Of a stretch of DNA of 64,000 bases, positions 8,928-16,759 are shown piece by piece. The notes under the pieces are model-generated. The model worked only from the letters and a program-made list of their open reading frames with translations, made no database searches and had not been told where the DNA came from. Each line of letters starts with the position of its first letter. Positions within the stretch are counted from its first letter, which is position 1. The position numbers and the translations under genes were made by a program. The DNA lies in contig NZ_CP109067.1 of NCBI RefSeq assembly GCF_035917335.1, positions 2,665,001-2,729,000 on the forward strand, given 5' to 3'. This DNA is from Micromonospora sp. NBC_01813 (GTDB lineage: Bacteria; Actinomycetota; Actinomycetes; Mycobacteriales; Micromonosporaceae).

Positions 8928-9640
8928 CCGACGAGGTGGTCCGGGTCGACGGGCTGAGCAGGGACTTCCACGGTGGCGGCCGGGTGGTGCACGCGTTGCG
9001 CGACGTGTCGCTGCGGGCGGGACGGGGCGAGCTGATCGCCGTACAGGGCCGGTCGGGGGCGGGCAAGACGACGCTGCTGAACCTGATCGGCGGGCTCGAC
9101 CAGCCGACGGCCGGCACGGTGTGGGTCGCCGGTCGGGAGGTGTCCACCGCCGGTGAGGGGGAACTGTCGGAACTGCGCCGATCCACCATCGGCTTCGTCT
9201 TCCAGTCGTTCGGGCTGATCCCGATCCTGTCGGCGGCGGAGAACGTCGGGGTGCCGATGCGGCTGGCGAAGGTGCCGTACGCCGAACGCGAGCAACGGGT
9301 CGCGATGTTGTTGGAGCTGATCGGGCTGGGCGGCCAGGCGAAGCAGCGGCCGTACGAGTTGTCCGGCGGTCAGCAGCAGCGGGTGGCGATCGCCCGGGCG
9401 CTGGCCAACGACCCGCCGCTGCTGATAGCCGACGAGCCGACCGGTCAGCTCGACTCCGAAACCGGGCGGTCGATCATGGATCTGGTCCGGTCGCTGGTCC
9501 GGGCCCGCGGCATGACCGCCCTGGTCGCCACCCATGACCCGGCGCTGATCGACCTCGCCGACCGGGTCGTCTCGCTGCGCGACGGCGCTCTGATCGACCC
9601 GGCCTCGACCGGTCGAGCAGCCGAGGGTGCTGTTCGGTAA
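8924..9640 (+). CDS. ABC transporter ATP-binding protein (MacB/LolD class)
   Basis: Compact ATPase (238 aa) with Walker A GRSGAGKTTLL, Q-loop FVFQSFGLIP, signature LSGGQQQR, Walker B LLIADEPTGQLD and the switch His in VATHDPAL. Unlike its upstream partner it has no C-terminal extension. Its ATG overlaps the preceding stop by 4 nt, and it is the last gene of the four-gene exporter operon. Both ATPases retain all catalytic motifs, so neither half looks degenerate. Confidence 0.9.
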   Translation: MTDEVVRVDGLSRDFHGGGRVVHALRDVSLRAGRGELIAVQGRSGAGKTTLLNLIGGLDQPTAGTVWVAGREVSTAGEGELSELRRSTIGFVFQSFGLIPILSAAENVGVPMRLAKVPYAEREQRVAMLLELIGLGGQAKQRPYELSGGQQQRVAIARALANDPPLLIADEPTGQLDSETGRSIMDLVRSLVRARGMTALVATHDPALIDLADRVVSLRDGALIDPASTGRAAEGAVR

Positions 9641-9674
9641 CTCTGTTGAAAACAACGGCCGGGACCATGGGTGG

Positions 9675-11000
9675 ATGGTCGACGAGTCGGCGCGGCTGCG
9701 GATCCGGACGCTGGGCGGGTGCCTGTTCGACTCGCCACTGGCCCGGCTGCTGCTCGGTCGCAACACCAGTTGGCACTACGTCGACGAGTCCGACCGGGTG
9801 CTGCTCGACGACACCGTCGGGATGCTCACCGGCCGGGGTGTGCCCATCGACGAGCTGCCCAGCCTCGAACCGGGCGGACCACGGCAGAAGATCTTCTTCG
9901 ATCCGACCCGGACCCGGGTCGGGATCGTCACCTGTGGCGGGCTCTGCCCTGGTCTGAACAACGTCATCCGGGCGCTGGTGCTGGAGCTGACCACCGGCTA
10001 CGGCGTACATCAGATCGTCGGCTTCCGCAACGGCTACCAGGGCCTGGTCGCCCGGCACCGCCACCCGGTGGTGCCGCTGACCCCGGCGGTCGTCGACCGG
10101 ATCGACGAGTCCGGCGGCACCATCCTCGGCACGTCCCGGGGCAACCAGGATCCGGAGGAGATCGCCGACACCCTCGACCGGCTCGGCATCGACATCCTGT
10201 TCGTGATCGGTGGCGACGGCTCGATGCGTGGCGCGTCGCGGATCACCGAGGTGCTCGCCCGGCGGGGTCGGCCGGTCGCCGTGGTCGGGGTGCCGAAGAC
10301 GATCGACAACGACATCCCGTACATCGATCAGAGCTTTGGTTTTCAGACGGCCGTCGCACACGCGACCGAGGTGATCCGGGCCGCCCACGTGGAAGCCACC
10401 GCGTTCCCCGGCGGCATCGGTCTGGTGCAGTTGATGGGTCGACACAGCGGTTTCATCGCCTGCTACGCGGCGCTGGCCACCCACGACGCCGACTTCGTCC
10501 TGGTGCCCGAGGTGCCGTTCGCCCTGGACGGACCGGGTGGCTTCCTGGCGCACCTGCGCCGTCGGGTCGCCGACCGGGGGCACGCGACGATCGTCGCCGC
10601 CGAGGGTGCCGGGCAGGAGCACCTGGCCGGTGAGCCGGCCGGCCACGACGCCTCCGGCAACCTACGGCTGCACGACTTCGGGCGGTATCTGCGCCAGCGG
10701 ATCGTCGAGGACTTCGCCAGCGCCGGGGTCGAGGCGAGTTTGAAGTACATCGATCCGAGCTACACCATCCGTGGGGTGCCGGCCAACCCGTACGACAGCG
10801 TCTACTGCATCCGGCTGGCGCACGCGGCCGTGCACGCGGCGATGGCCGGCCGGACCGACCTGGTGGTGGGTCGGTGGCGGGGCAGGTTCGTCCACGTGCC
10901 GATGCCGCTGGTGGTGAGCACCCGCAACCAGGTCGACCCGCGCGGCGACCTGTGGCTGTCGGTCCTGGAGGCCACCGGCCAGCCGCCGTTGATCGCCTGA
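9675..11000 (+). CDS. 6-phosphofructokinase (ATP-type motif in a PPi-like clade)
   Basis: Phosphorylates fructose 6-phosphate in glycolysis. Seen: GGLCPGLNNVIR, GGDGSMRGA (phosphate donor site), PKTIDNDIPY (catalytic Asp) and MGRHSGFIA. A Gly after GGD indicates ATP, since PPi enzymes have a second Asp. The Lys in PKTIDND replaces the Gly of the E. coli enzyme and is shared with PPi-dependent and plant or trypanosome-type enzymes. This combination marks the group III ATP-dependent family. The frame is open from a GTG at 9627, inside the upstream ABC gene; I prefer the ATG at 9675 (441 aa), where the conserved N-terminus MVDESARLRIR begins. Its job in relation to the exporter upstream is unclear. 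Confidence 0.85.
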   Translation: MVDESARLRIRTLGGCLFDSPLARLLLGRNTSWHYVDESDRVLLDDTVGMLTGRGVPIDELPSLEPGGPRQKIFFDPTRTRVGIVTCGGLCPGLNNVIRALVLELTTGYGVHQIVGFRNGYQGLVARHRHPVVPLTPAVVDRIDESGGTILGTSRGNQDPEEIADTLDRLGIDILFVIGGDGSMRGASRITEVLARRGRPVAVVGVPKTIDNDIPYIDQSFGFQTAVAHATEVIRAAHVEATAFPGGIGLVQLMGRHSGFIACYAALATHDADFVLVPEVPFALDGPGGFLAHLRRRVADRGHATIVAAEGAGQEHLAGEPAGHDASGNLRLHDFGRYLRQRIVEDFASAGVEASLKYIDPSYTIRGVPANPYDSVYCIRLAHAAVHAAMAGRTDLVVGRWRGRFVHVPMPLVVSTRNQVDPRGDLWLSVLEATGQPPLIA

Positions 11001-11045
11001 CCGGCGCGACCTCCGTACGGCTGACCTTGACCAGCTGTCCGGGCT

Positions 11046-11075
11046 CTGACTGTTCCGGCCCTGACTGGTCCGGCC
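11046..11075. repeat. Two tandem 15-bp copies in an intergenic spacer
   Basis: CTGACTGTTCCGGCC is followed directly by CTGACTGGTCCGGCC, with one mismatch and a partial third unit (CTGACT). It lies between the converging phosphofructokinase and methyltransferase genes. It has no stem-loop character and no assigned role. Confidence 0.5.
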
Positions 11076-11080
11076 CTGAC

Positions 11081-11893
11081 TCACACGTCCTTGACCGCGA
11101 CGGCGGCGTACTCGGAGCACGGGGTGGTGTCGTTGCCGTCCGGGCGCCACTGGGAGCAGGTGACCAGGCCCGGTTCGAGCAGTGTGAAGCCCTCGAAGAA
11201 GCGGGCGATCTCGGCCGGGGCGCGGACCGCCATCGGGGCGGAGCCGCCCTCGTTCCACAGGTGCACGGCCCGGTCCACCGCCTCCGCGTTGACTTCCCGG
11301 GTGGGATGGGAGATCACCAGGTGGCTACCGGGCGGCACGGCCTCGCCCAGCCGCCGCACGATCCGGTACGCCTCGTCGTCGTCGACCACGAAGTTGAGGA
11401 TGCCGAGCAGCATGATCGCGATCGGCTGGTCGAAGTCGAGGGTGCCCCGGGCGGCGGCCAGGATCTTCTCCGGGTCCCGGATGTCCGCGTCGAGGTAGTC
11501 GGTGGCCCCCTCGGGACGGCTGGTCAGCAGGGCCCGGGCGTGCACCAGGACCAGCGGGTCGTTGTCGACGTACACGATCCGGGATTCCGGGGCCAGCGCC
11601 TGGGCCACCTCGTGGGTGTTGTCGGCCGACGGCAGGCCGGTGCCGATGTCGAGGAACTGGCGGATGCCGACCTCACCGGCCAGGTGCCGGACGGCCCGGC
11701 CGAGGAACTGCCGGTTGAAGCGGGCCGACTGGACCAACTCCGGCAGGAAGGCGAGCACCTGCTCGGCCGCCTCCCGGTCGACGGCGAAGTTGTCCTTCCC
11801 ACCGAGCAGGTGGTTCCACAGCCGCGCCGAGTGGGACACGTTGGTGTCGAGCTTGGCGATCCGACCGTCGGCAAGGGGCGACGACTCCACCAC
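11081..11893 (-). CDS. DUF574-type SAM-dependent methyltransferase
   Basis: Belongs to the actinobacterial S-adenosylmethionine methyltransferase family PF04672 (DUF574), about 270 aa. Seen: the family start PSVARLWNHLLGGKDNF in the local form HSARLWNHLLGGKDNF, a SAM loop FLDIGTGLPS, an acidic strand VYVDNDP, and the C-terminal PEIARFFEGF-like motif. I place the start at the GTG at 11893 because GGAGG sits 7 nt upstream. The frame extends 13 codons further, but that part is poorly conserved in type and lacks a ribosome site. The substrate is unknown. The family is greatly expanded in Streptomyces and Micromonospora and often sits beside regulators; here it stands alone. Confidence 0.85.
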   Translation of the reverse strand: MVESSPLADGRIAKLDTNVSHSARLWNHLLGGKDNFAVDREAAEQVLAFLPELVQSARFNRQFLGRAVRHLAGEVGIRQFLDIGTGLPSADNTHEVAQALAPESRIVYVDNDPLVLVHARALLTSRPEGATDYLDADIRDPEKILAAARGTLDFDQPIAIMLLGILNFVVDDDEAYRIVRRLGEAVPPGSHLVISHPTREVNAEAVDRAVHLWNEGGSAPMAVRAPAEIARFFEGFTLLEPGLVTCSQWRPDGNDTTPCSEYAAVAVKDV

Positions 11894-12103
11894 GGCATTT
11901 CCTCCACATTGGCCCTGAGCTGGCCTGGACACCGTCCGGGCCTGTCGATCGCAGGCGGCACAGCCCCCGATTGTCCGCCCATCCAGGCGCCGGGGAACCC
12001 CGGCAGCGCCGTCAGTCTATCGTCGACCGATGTCTCACCGGCTGCCGTCGACGGAGGCTGTCTCGGGCTGGGCTGACGCTGTGGTGCCGTCGATCCGCGT
12101 CGA

Positions 12104-13573
12104 CTACCGGCGTTCGTAGAAGGTGATGCTCACCCCACCCGGCGCGATGCCCGGGTCGGAACTCAGCCAGGTGTTCGCGTTGAGGAAGGCGTACGGACCG
12201 GCCGCACGGGCCTCGAAGGTCGGCACCAGCCGGCCGAACTGCCCGCAGTTGCGGACCAGGATCAACTCGCGGTCGTTGGTCGACAAGGTGTACCGGGCGT
12301 CCAGCGTCGTGGTTGATCCGCTCAACTGGTAGTCCGCTCCTCCGGCGAGGATCGATCCGGTCACCCGGCCGCTGGTCGTACCGCCGGTGATGGGGATGAT
12401 GTTGCGGTTTCCGCGCTTGCTGGCACCGACGGCGAGGCTGGAGCCGAGGGTGACCGATGCGGTGAACACGGTGGCACCCCTCGTTCCACTGCCCGTCGCG
12501 CAGTTCCAGAGCTGGTTGGGCAGTCCCGCCGGATCCCGGAGCTGAATCCGTGGCTCGGCCGGGGACACGCCGGAGACGTCGTAGACGGCGAGTTCGAGGG
12601 TGTTCGTCGCGGTGTCGACCACCCGGGTACCGGCGAACGTCCCGGTGTTCAGCCAGGCGTACGGACTCGCGTTCGGTGCCTCGAAGTCGGGCACGATCCG
12701 GACCGTGGAGTCGCCGGTCGGTGCCACCCCGCAGCTACGGAGATAGATGAGGGTGCCGTCGCTGGCGCGCAGGACGTTGATCTCCTCGACCTCGACCGAA
12801 CCATTGGTGAGCGTGAGTTCCAGGTCGAGTCCGCCGGTGAGGACGGTGCCGCTGAGCCGGTCCCCGACGAACGAGCCGCCCGTCACGTCGAGGATGCGGC
12901 GCTGGCCGTACTGGGTCGCGCCCACCTCGCGGACGGCGCCGAGCTGGGCAGCGATGCGCAGGACGAGCCGGCCGCGCGTCGGTGGCACGATGCCGGTGGG
13001 CATTCCGCACGTCCAGGACGGGTCGGGCACGATCGTCGGCTCCGGGTCGCTGGGCGTCGCGCTAGGGGTGGGCGAGCTAGGCACCGACGGGGTCGGGCTC
13101 GGTGTTGGCGTGGCGCTCGGTGTTGGCGTGTTCGGCCCGGACGGCGAGCTGGACGGGACCGTACTACCGGTGCACGGTGTGCCGTTGAGCGCGAAGTCGG
13201 CGGGCGCCGGATTGGTGGCGTTCCACGACCCGTTGAATCCGAACGATGCGCTCGCTCCGGTGGCCAGGGTGCCGTTCCAGGCGGCGTTGGTGACGGTGAC
13301 CTGGGCGCCAGCCTGACTGACGGAGCCGTTCCAGAGCTGCGTGACCTGTTGTCCGGCGGCGAATGACCAGGTCAGCCACCAGCCGCTGAGCGGGTCGCCG
13401 AGGTTGGTGACGGCAACGTTGGCGCCGAAACCGCCGGGCCACTGGCTGGAGATCGTGTAGGTCACTCGGCATCCCGTGGCGGCGTGCGCCGAGGTGGCGA
13501 TCCCGCCGACCGTGACGGCGAAGGCGACGGCGATCGCTCCCGCGAGCAGGTGCCGACCGTGAGCGATCCTCAT
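12104..13573 (-). CDS. Secreted CBM2 protein with two tandem DUF3237 domains
   Basis: Predicted secreted protein of 489 aa. A signal peptide (1-31, ending AHA) is followed by an N-terminal CBM2 (about 33-135, GCRVTY to APADFALNGTPC), a Ser/Thr/Pro linker (about 138-182) and two copies of a domain matching DUF3237. Copy one holds GGSFVGDRLSGTVLTGG, TLIYLRSCG and SPYAWLNTGTF. Copy two holds GGTTSGRVTGSILAGG, ELILVRNCG and GPYAFLNANTW. Those three blocks (GG..G.R..GT(V/I)L.GG; L..(L/V)R..G; YA(W/F)LN) are the DUF3237 hallmarks. The function of DUF3237 is not established. The start has GGGAGGA 5 nt upstream. No CebR box was found upstream. Confidence 0.85.
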   Translation of the reverse strand: MRIAHGRHLLAGAIAVAFAVTVGGIATSAHAATGCRVTYTISSQWPGGFGANVAVTNLGDPLSGWWLTWSFAAGQQVTQLWNGSVSQAGAQVTVTNAAWNGTLATGASASFGFNGSWNATNPAPADFALNGTPCTGSTVPSSSPSGPNTPTPSATPTPSPTPSVPSSPTPSATPSDPEPTIVPDPSWTCGMPTGIVPPTRGRLVLRIAAQLGAVREVGATQYGQRRILDVTGGSFVGDRLSGTVLTGGLDLELTLTNGSVEVEEINVLRASDGTLIYLRSCGVAPTGDSTVRIVPDFEAPNASPYAWLNTGTFAGTRVVDTATNTLELAVYDVSGVSPAEPRIQLRDPAGLPNQLWNCATGSGTRGATVFTASVTLGSSLAVGASKRGNRNIIPITGGTTSGRVTGSILAGGADYQLSGSTTTLDARYTLSTNDRELILVRNCGQFGRLVPTFEARAAGPYAFLNANTWLSSDPGIAPGGVSITFYERR

Positions 13574-13743
13574 CTGGTCCTCCCGGATCCGGCGGCTGAA
13601 CGCCAGGTGAGACAGGTTGCGTCACAAAGAGTGTCCCGATCGGACAAGAATCTGTCAATCGATGTCCGTGGATTAAAGAAGGGTGTCGACCACCAAGGGA
13701 GCCGCGCACGGCCGCCGAGGTGAACGGCAGGCCGGTCACCAGG

Positions 13744-13754
13744 TAGCCTGGGCC
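13744..13754 (+). promoter_or_regulatory. Leaderless-type promoter of the DUF1963 gene
   Basis: TAGCCT ends 5 nt before the ATG at 13755. There is no purine-rich ribosome site in between, so the transcript probably starts at or next to the start codon. Confidence 0.45.
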
Positions 13755-14627
13755 ATGGACCATCAGGGGCAGTTTCGGCGCGCAGCGCTCGAGTTGGCCA
13801 TCCCGGACGACGAGGTCAGCAGGTTCACCAGGCACCTGCGCCTAGCGGTCCGGTTGAGCGGGAGTTCCGACGGCGTTGCGGTCGGCCAGTTCGGCGGGTT
13901 GCCCCGGCTGCCGGTGGACATGGACTGGCCGCTCGCCGGGGTCAGTCCATTGCCGTTCATCTTCTCCGTCGACTGTGCGATGTTGCCGAGAATCGACGAC
14001 TCCGGCCTACCGGCAGACGGCTCGCTGCTCTTCTTCCTGGACCACGAAAAGGACCACCTGGCCGCCGCCACCGGGGAGCGCAGGTACGCGAAGGTCGTTC
14101 ACGTACCGGCCGGCGTCGACACCCAGGTGGCGCAAGAGCCCACCAACTACCAGGCCAACGGCGAGCAGTACGACGTCGGAGCCACGCTCCTCGCGCAACT
14201 GCCCGACTGGTTCGGGACGGACGAGGACGAGGACGATCTGTCGCCCTTCCAGCAGCAGTTGGCCCGTGACCTGGAGCGCGACCTGCCACACCTCGATGAA
14301 CTCCGCGCTCTGGCCTACGACCTCTGGCCGCCCGACGAGGGACTCGCCAGCGCCTGTATCGGCGGGTACGTCGACGATGAGGTGATCACGAGCATCGCGG
14401 AGCAGACCCTCGCGGGGCGCGAGAAGGCCGGCGAGATCGTCATCCCGGTGGCAAAGTGGTACACCCATGTGGAGCAGGAGAAGCACCGGCTGACGAGTGA
14501 GTGGTTGTCGCTCGCCAGCTTTCCCCTGGTCGACACGTACTACTACGGGAGTTTTGTTATCCGCCACGACGACCTGACCGCTCATCGACTGGAGAATGCG
14601 TTCTCGGTCACCGAGTTCAGCGAGTAG
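13755..14627 (+). CDS. DUF1963 (YwqG-like) protein
   Basis: Cytoplasmic 290-aa protein of the YwqG/DUF1963 family. Seen: FGGLPRLPVDMDWP and PLPFIFSVDC near the N-terminus, LLFFLDHEKD, and an end block YYYGSFVIRHDDLTAHRLENA matching the usual closing part in which the fold binds a partner or ligand. The biochemical function of the family is unknown. The frame is open from 13683, but the ATG at 13755 directly follows a TAGCCT element and starts where homologues do. It stands alone on the plus strand, divergent from the CBM2-DUF3237 gene. Confidence 0.78.
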   Translation: MDHQGQFRRAALELAIPDDEVSRFTRHLRLAVRLSGSSDGVAVGQFGGLPRLPVDMDWPLAGVSPLPFIFSVDCAMLPRIDDSGLPADGSLLFFLDHEKDHLAAATGERRYAKVVHVPAGVDTQVAQEPTNYQANGEQYDVGATLLAQLPDWFGTDEDEDDLSPFQQQLARDLERDLPHLDELRALAYDLWPPDEGLASACIGGYVDDEVITSIAEQTLAGREKAGEIVIPVAKWYTHVEQEKHRLTSEWLSLASFPLVDTYYYGSFVIRHDDLTAHRLENAFSVTEFSE

Positions 14628-14778
14628 ATCACTGGCTGCGCCGAATGCCTGCTCCCGGGCGTCGCCGACAACGGCCTCGACCGGCCACTACCCGCTCATC
14701 CATACGGGACGGTGTTCGGCACCGACGCCCGCCGGTGGCTATGGTGCACCACCCGGTCCCCTCCTAGGCTCACTTGCT

Positions 14779-15777
14779 ATGCGCGTGACCCACTCGCTCC
14801 TCCACACCGGGGACCTCGCCCAGCTCGTGGAACGGGAGTACGCCATCACAGCGCCCGTCAAGGTGAGCTTGCTGAAGCGCGGCTTCAACGACACCTACCT
14901 CGTCACCGACGTCGAGGGAGGTCGCCGCGTGCTGCGGGTCTACAACCGAGAAAAGTACTGGATCCGTTCGGAGTCCGACCTTCGCTTCGAGCTCGAACTG
15001 CTCGAACACCTGGCCGGGGCGGGGCTGGGCGTCATCCGCCCGCACCAGCGGACCGCCGGCGACCAGCTCGGCCGGCTGATGGCACCAGAAGGCGAACGAT
15101 GCTTCGCCCTGTTCACCCACGCACCCGGCACGCCCGTGCACGAAGGCACGCTGACCGCCGAGCAATGGCGCGAGTTCGGCGCCGGCATCGGCCGGATGCA
15201 TCTGGAGATGGACGCCTTCCTCACCAGCCACGACCGCTACCACCTTGACGAACGCATCCTCGTCGAACGGCCGCTGGCCAGCCTGGCACCCTATGCCGGC
15301 TCGGGCCGGGCCGCGACGGACCTCGCCGAACTCGGCAAGCTCGGCGAGCGACTGACCGGCGGGATCCAGCGGCTCCGAGCGATCGGCGGTGCTTGGGGAA
15401 TCATCCATGCGGACCTGCACCAGGGCAACACCCACATCGACGGCGACGGGCGGTTCGTCACGTTCGACTTCGACCACTGCGGGTTCGGATTACGCGCGTA
15501 CGACCTGGTATCGCTCTATCACGGGCCCGATTCGCCGCAGGCGGATCGCGAACGCTGGTCAGCGGTCCTCACCGGCTACCAGCAGATCCGTCCGCTGAGC
15601 CGGAGCGAGGTGGCTTCCTTCCCCGTACTGGCAGCCTGCCGGGCGCTGTGGGACATCGGTGATTGGCTGGGTGCCGCCAACCGCACCGGCGACGCCTGGG
15701 TGACCGAAGCGGTGATCGCCAAGCTGCTGACGGACGTCCGCAAAGCCGAATCCGACCGATCCCACGACTGGCAATGA
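14779..15777 (+). CDS. Phosphotransferase of the APH/choline-kinase fold
   Basis: Kinase-like small-molecule phosphotransferase (332 aa). Seen: a nucleotide-binding start LLKRGFNDTYLV, the catalytic loop IIHADLHQGNTH (HxDxxxxN pattern) and the metal-binding segment VTFDFDHCGFG. The spacing resembles homoserine kinase II/SrkA-like members more than antibiotic phosphotransferases. The natural substrate cannot be read from sequence. The frame is open from 14596, but the ATG at 14779 begins the conserved part and follows TAGGCT by 8 nt, so leaderless transcription is possible. A strong palindrome lies 20 nt after the stop. Confidence 0.8.
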   Translation: MRVTHSLLHTGDLAQLVEREYAITAPVKVSLLKRGFNDTYLVTDVEGGRRVLRVYNREKYWIRSESDLRFELELLEHLAGAGLGVIRPHQRTAGDQLGRLMAPEGERCFALFTHAPGTPVHEGTLTAEQWREFGAGIGRMHLEMDAFLTSHDRYHLDERILVERPLASLAPYAGSGRAATDLAELGKLGERLTGGIQRLRAIGGAWGIIHADLHQGNTHIDGDGRFVTFDFDHCGFGLRAYDLVSLYHGPDSPQADRERWSAVLTGYQQIRPLSRSEVASFPVLAACRALWDIGDWLGAANRTGDAWVTEAVIAKLLTDVRKAESDRSHDWQ

Positions 15778-15796
15778 CCGGTAGATGACCTCGTCA

Positions 15797-15828
15797 TTAC
15801 CGTGGGAGCAGAACTGCTCCCACGGTAA
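15797..15828. terminator. Perfect 15-bp stem palindrome after the phosphotransferase gene
   Basis: Two perfectly complementary 15-nt arms (TTACCGTGGGAGCAG and its reverse complement) are separated by AA. It starts 20 nt after the stop. There is no U-run, but such stems terminate in actinomycetes. The almost missing loop would also suit a protein-binding operator. The half-sites TGGGAGC and GCTCCCA are those of the CebR box, spread apart by 6 bp. Confidence 0.55.
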
Positions 15829-16128
15829 CAAGATCACAGTCTCTAGTGGGCGCCGATCGAGAGAGGCTGTCGACGTACACGGCGATCTCGACCTGGTGCG
15901 CGGCGAACGTGCTGGTCAGCTCGGCGCGGATCGGCGCTTCGGCGGCGGTGATGGCGTCGCGCAGGCCGTCGTCGGCGGCGCGGAACTACATCGATCTCCC
16001 GCAAGAATCGACCGCGCCGCCCAGCACCCCGAATGTGCCCGCCGAGTTGCCGGATACCACCTTCACGCCCGCGCTGCTCCACAGGATTCCGATGCGGCCT
16101 GCGATCTTGGCGTCACCCGCAGGGCAGC
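15829..16128 (-). pseudogene. Possible decayed coding fragments near the tRNA cluster
   Basis: The 459 bp between the phosphotransferase and the tRNA genes hold no intact gene. On the minus strand two stretches read like protein in different frames. One contains GRIGILWSSAGVKVVSGNSA and ends at a TAG. The next begins right after that stop and contains LRDAITAAEAPIRAELTSTF and AAHQVEIAVYVDSLSR, running to the palindrome at 15797. There is no start codon with a ribosome site. Because tRNA 3' ends are common integration sites, this could be a phage or element remnant, but I recognise no family. Composition is as GC-rich as the neighbours. Confidence 0.2.
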
Positions 16129-16158
16129 TCCCTGGGGAGCGGCCCCACTCCCCAGGGA
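16129..16158. terminator. Hairpin, 11-bp stem, distal to the tRNA operon
   Basis: Arms TCCCTGGGGAG and CTCCCCAGGGA are perfectly paired around an 8-nt loop. It is the second of two stems downstream of the tRNA-Val end, and may act as a back-up terminator. Confidence 0.45.
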
Positions 16159-16186
16159 CTCCTCGGGTAGGGGCGGGACAGCAGCA

Positions 16187-16216
16187 GGCCCGTTACCAGA
16201 TAACCGGTAACGGGCC
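16187..16216 (-). terminator. Terminator hairpin of the tRNA operon
   Basis: Arms GGCCCGTTACC and GGTAACGGGCC pair perfectly around an 8-nt loop. It begins 20 nt after the CCA end of tRNA-Val on the minus strand. Confidence 0.7.
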
Positions 16217-16236
16217 GCAGGACGTGCTTGTATAGC

Positions 16237-16311
16237 TGGTGGGCGATACTGGGTTTGAACCAGTGACCTCTTCCGTGTCAAGGAAGCGCGCTCCCACTGC
16301 GCCAATCGCCC
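16237..16311 (-). tRNA. tRNA-Val(GAC)
   Basis: The acceptor stem GGGCGAT pairs with ATCGCCC. The anticodon loop CTTGACACG reads GAC. The T arm contains GGTTCAAACC. A CCA end is encoded, unlike in the other two tRNAs here. It is last in the three-tRNA unit. Confidence 0.95.
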
Positions 16312-16323
16312 TCGTTGTTGACG

Positions 16324-16394
16324 AGGTGGAGACGGGATTTGAACCCGTGTACACGGCTTTGCAGGCCGTTGCCTCGCCTCTCGGCCACTCCACC
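16324..16394 (-). tRNA. tRNA-Cys(GCA)
   Basis: The acceptor stem GGTGGAG pairs with CTCCACC. The anticodon loop reads GCA, and the discriminator base is U, the Cys identity element. CCA is not encoded. The D arm has the class-typical short form. It lies 12 nt upstream of tRNA-Val. Confidence 0.95.
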
Positions 16395-16429
16395 GAGGTT
16401 GCCCCCGACGTGCTCTGGTGGCATCTCCG

Positions 16430-16502
16430 AGCGGACGACGGGATTCGAACCCGCGACCCTCACCTTGGCAAGGTGATGCGCTACCAGCTGCGCTACGTCC
16501 GC
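16430..16502 (-). tRNA. tRNA-Gly(GCC)
   Basis: The acceptor stem GCGGACG pairs with CGTCCGC. The anticodon loop CTTGCCAAG reads GCC. The T arm is GGGTTCGAATCCC. CCA is not encoded. It is first in the Gly-Cys-Val unit, an order conserved in actinobacteria. Confidence 0.95.
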
Positions 16503-16552
16503 TTGTCTTGCTCGACCGGACCACCCTGAGGTGTTCCTGCCGACGGATGGAA

Positions 16553-16582
16553 ACTTTAGCCCAGCCCTCGCGGTAGTGCCAA
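16553..16582 (-). promoter_or_regulatory. Promoter of the tRNA-Gly/Cys/Val operon
   Basis: On the minus strand, TTGGCA (16582-16577) and TAAAGT (16558-16553) are spaced by 18 bp. This is a housekeeping-type promoter about 50 bp upstream of tRNA-Gly. Confidence 0.6.
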
Positions 16583-16720
16583 CTCGGGGTGCCCTCGGCG
16601 CGCCCCTGCGGATGTTCCCGACAAAAAGCCCAGACAGCGGCAACGGGCCACGAGTGTCGCTCTCCCCCATGCGAACCAGATTCGGGTTACCTCATCCCAA
16701 CGGTTGCCTGAGTCAGGAAA

Positions 16721-16751
16721 TTGACTGGTAACTCATCGTATCGATGATAGT
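16721..16751 (+). promoter_or_regulatory. TetR-gene promoter with an embedded operator palindrome
   Basis: TTGACT (16721-16726) is a good -35, and GATAGT (16746-16751) is a plausible -10 at 19 bp spacing. Between them lies TCATCG-TAT-CGATGA (16733-16747), a perfect 6-bp palindrome, and the wider pair GGTAAC/GTTACC (16727, 16754). The site would let the TetR protein repress itself. The start codon at 16760 is so near the -10 that the mRNA may be leaderless. Confidence 0.5.
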
Positions 16752-16759
16752 GCGTTACC

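Noticed and set aside
14779-15777. Aminoglycoside resistance phosphotransferase
   Set aside because: The fold and catalytic loop are shared by many metabolic kinases. Sequence style is closer to homoserine kinase II/SrkA-like proteins, and no resistance context exists.
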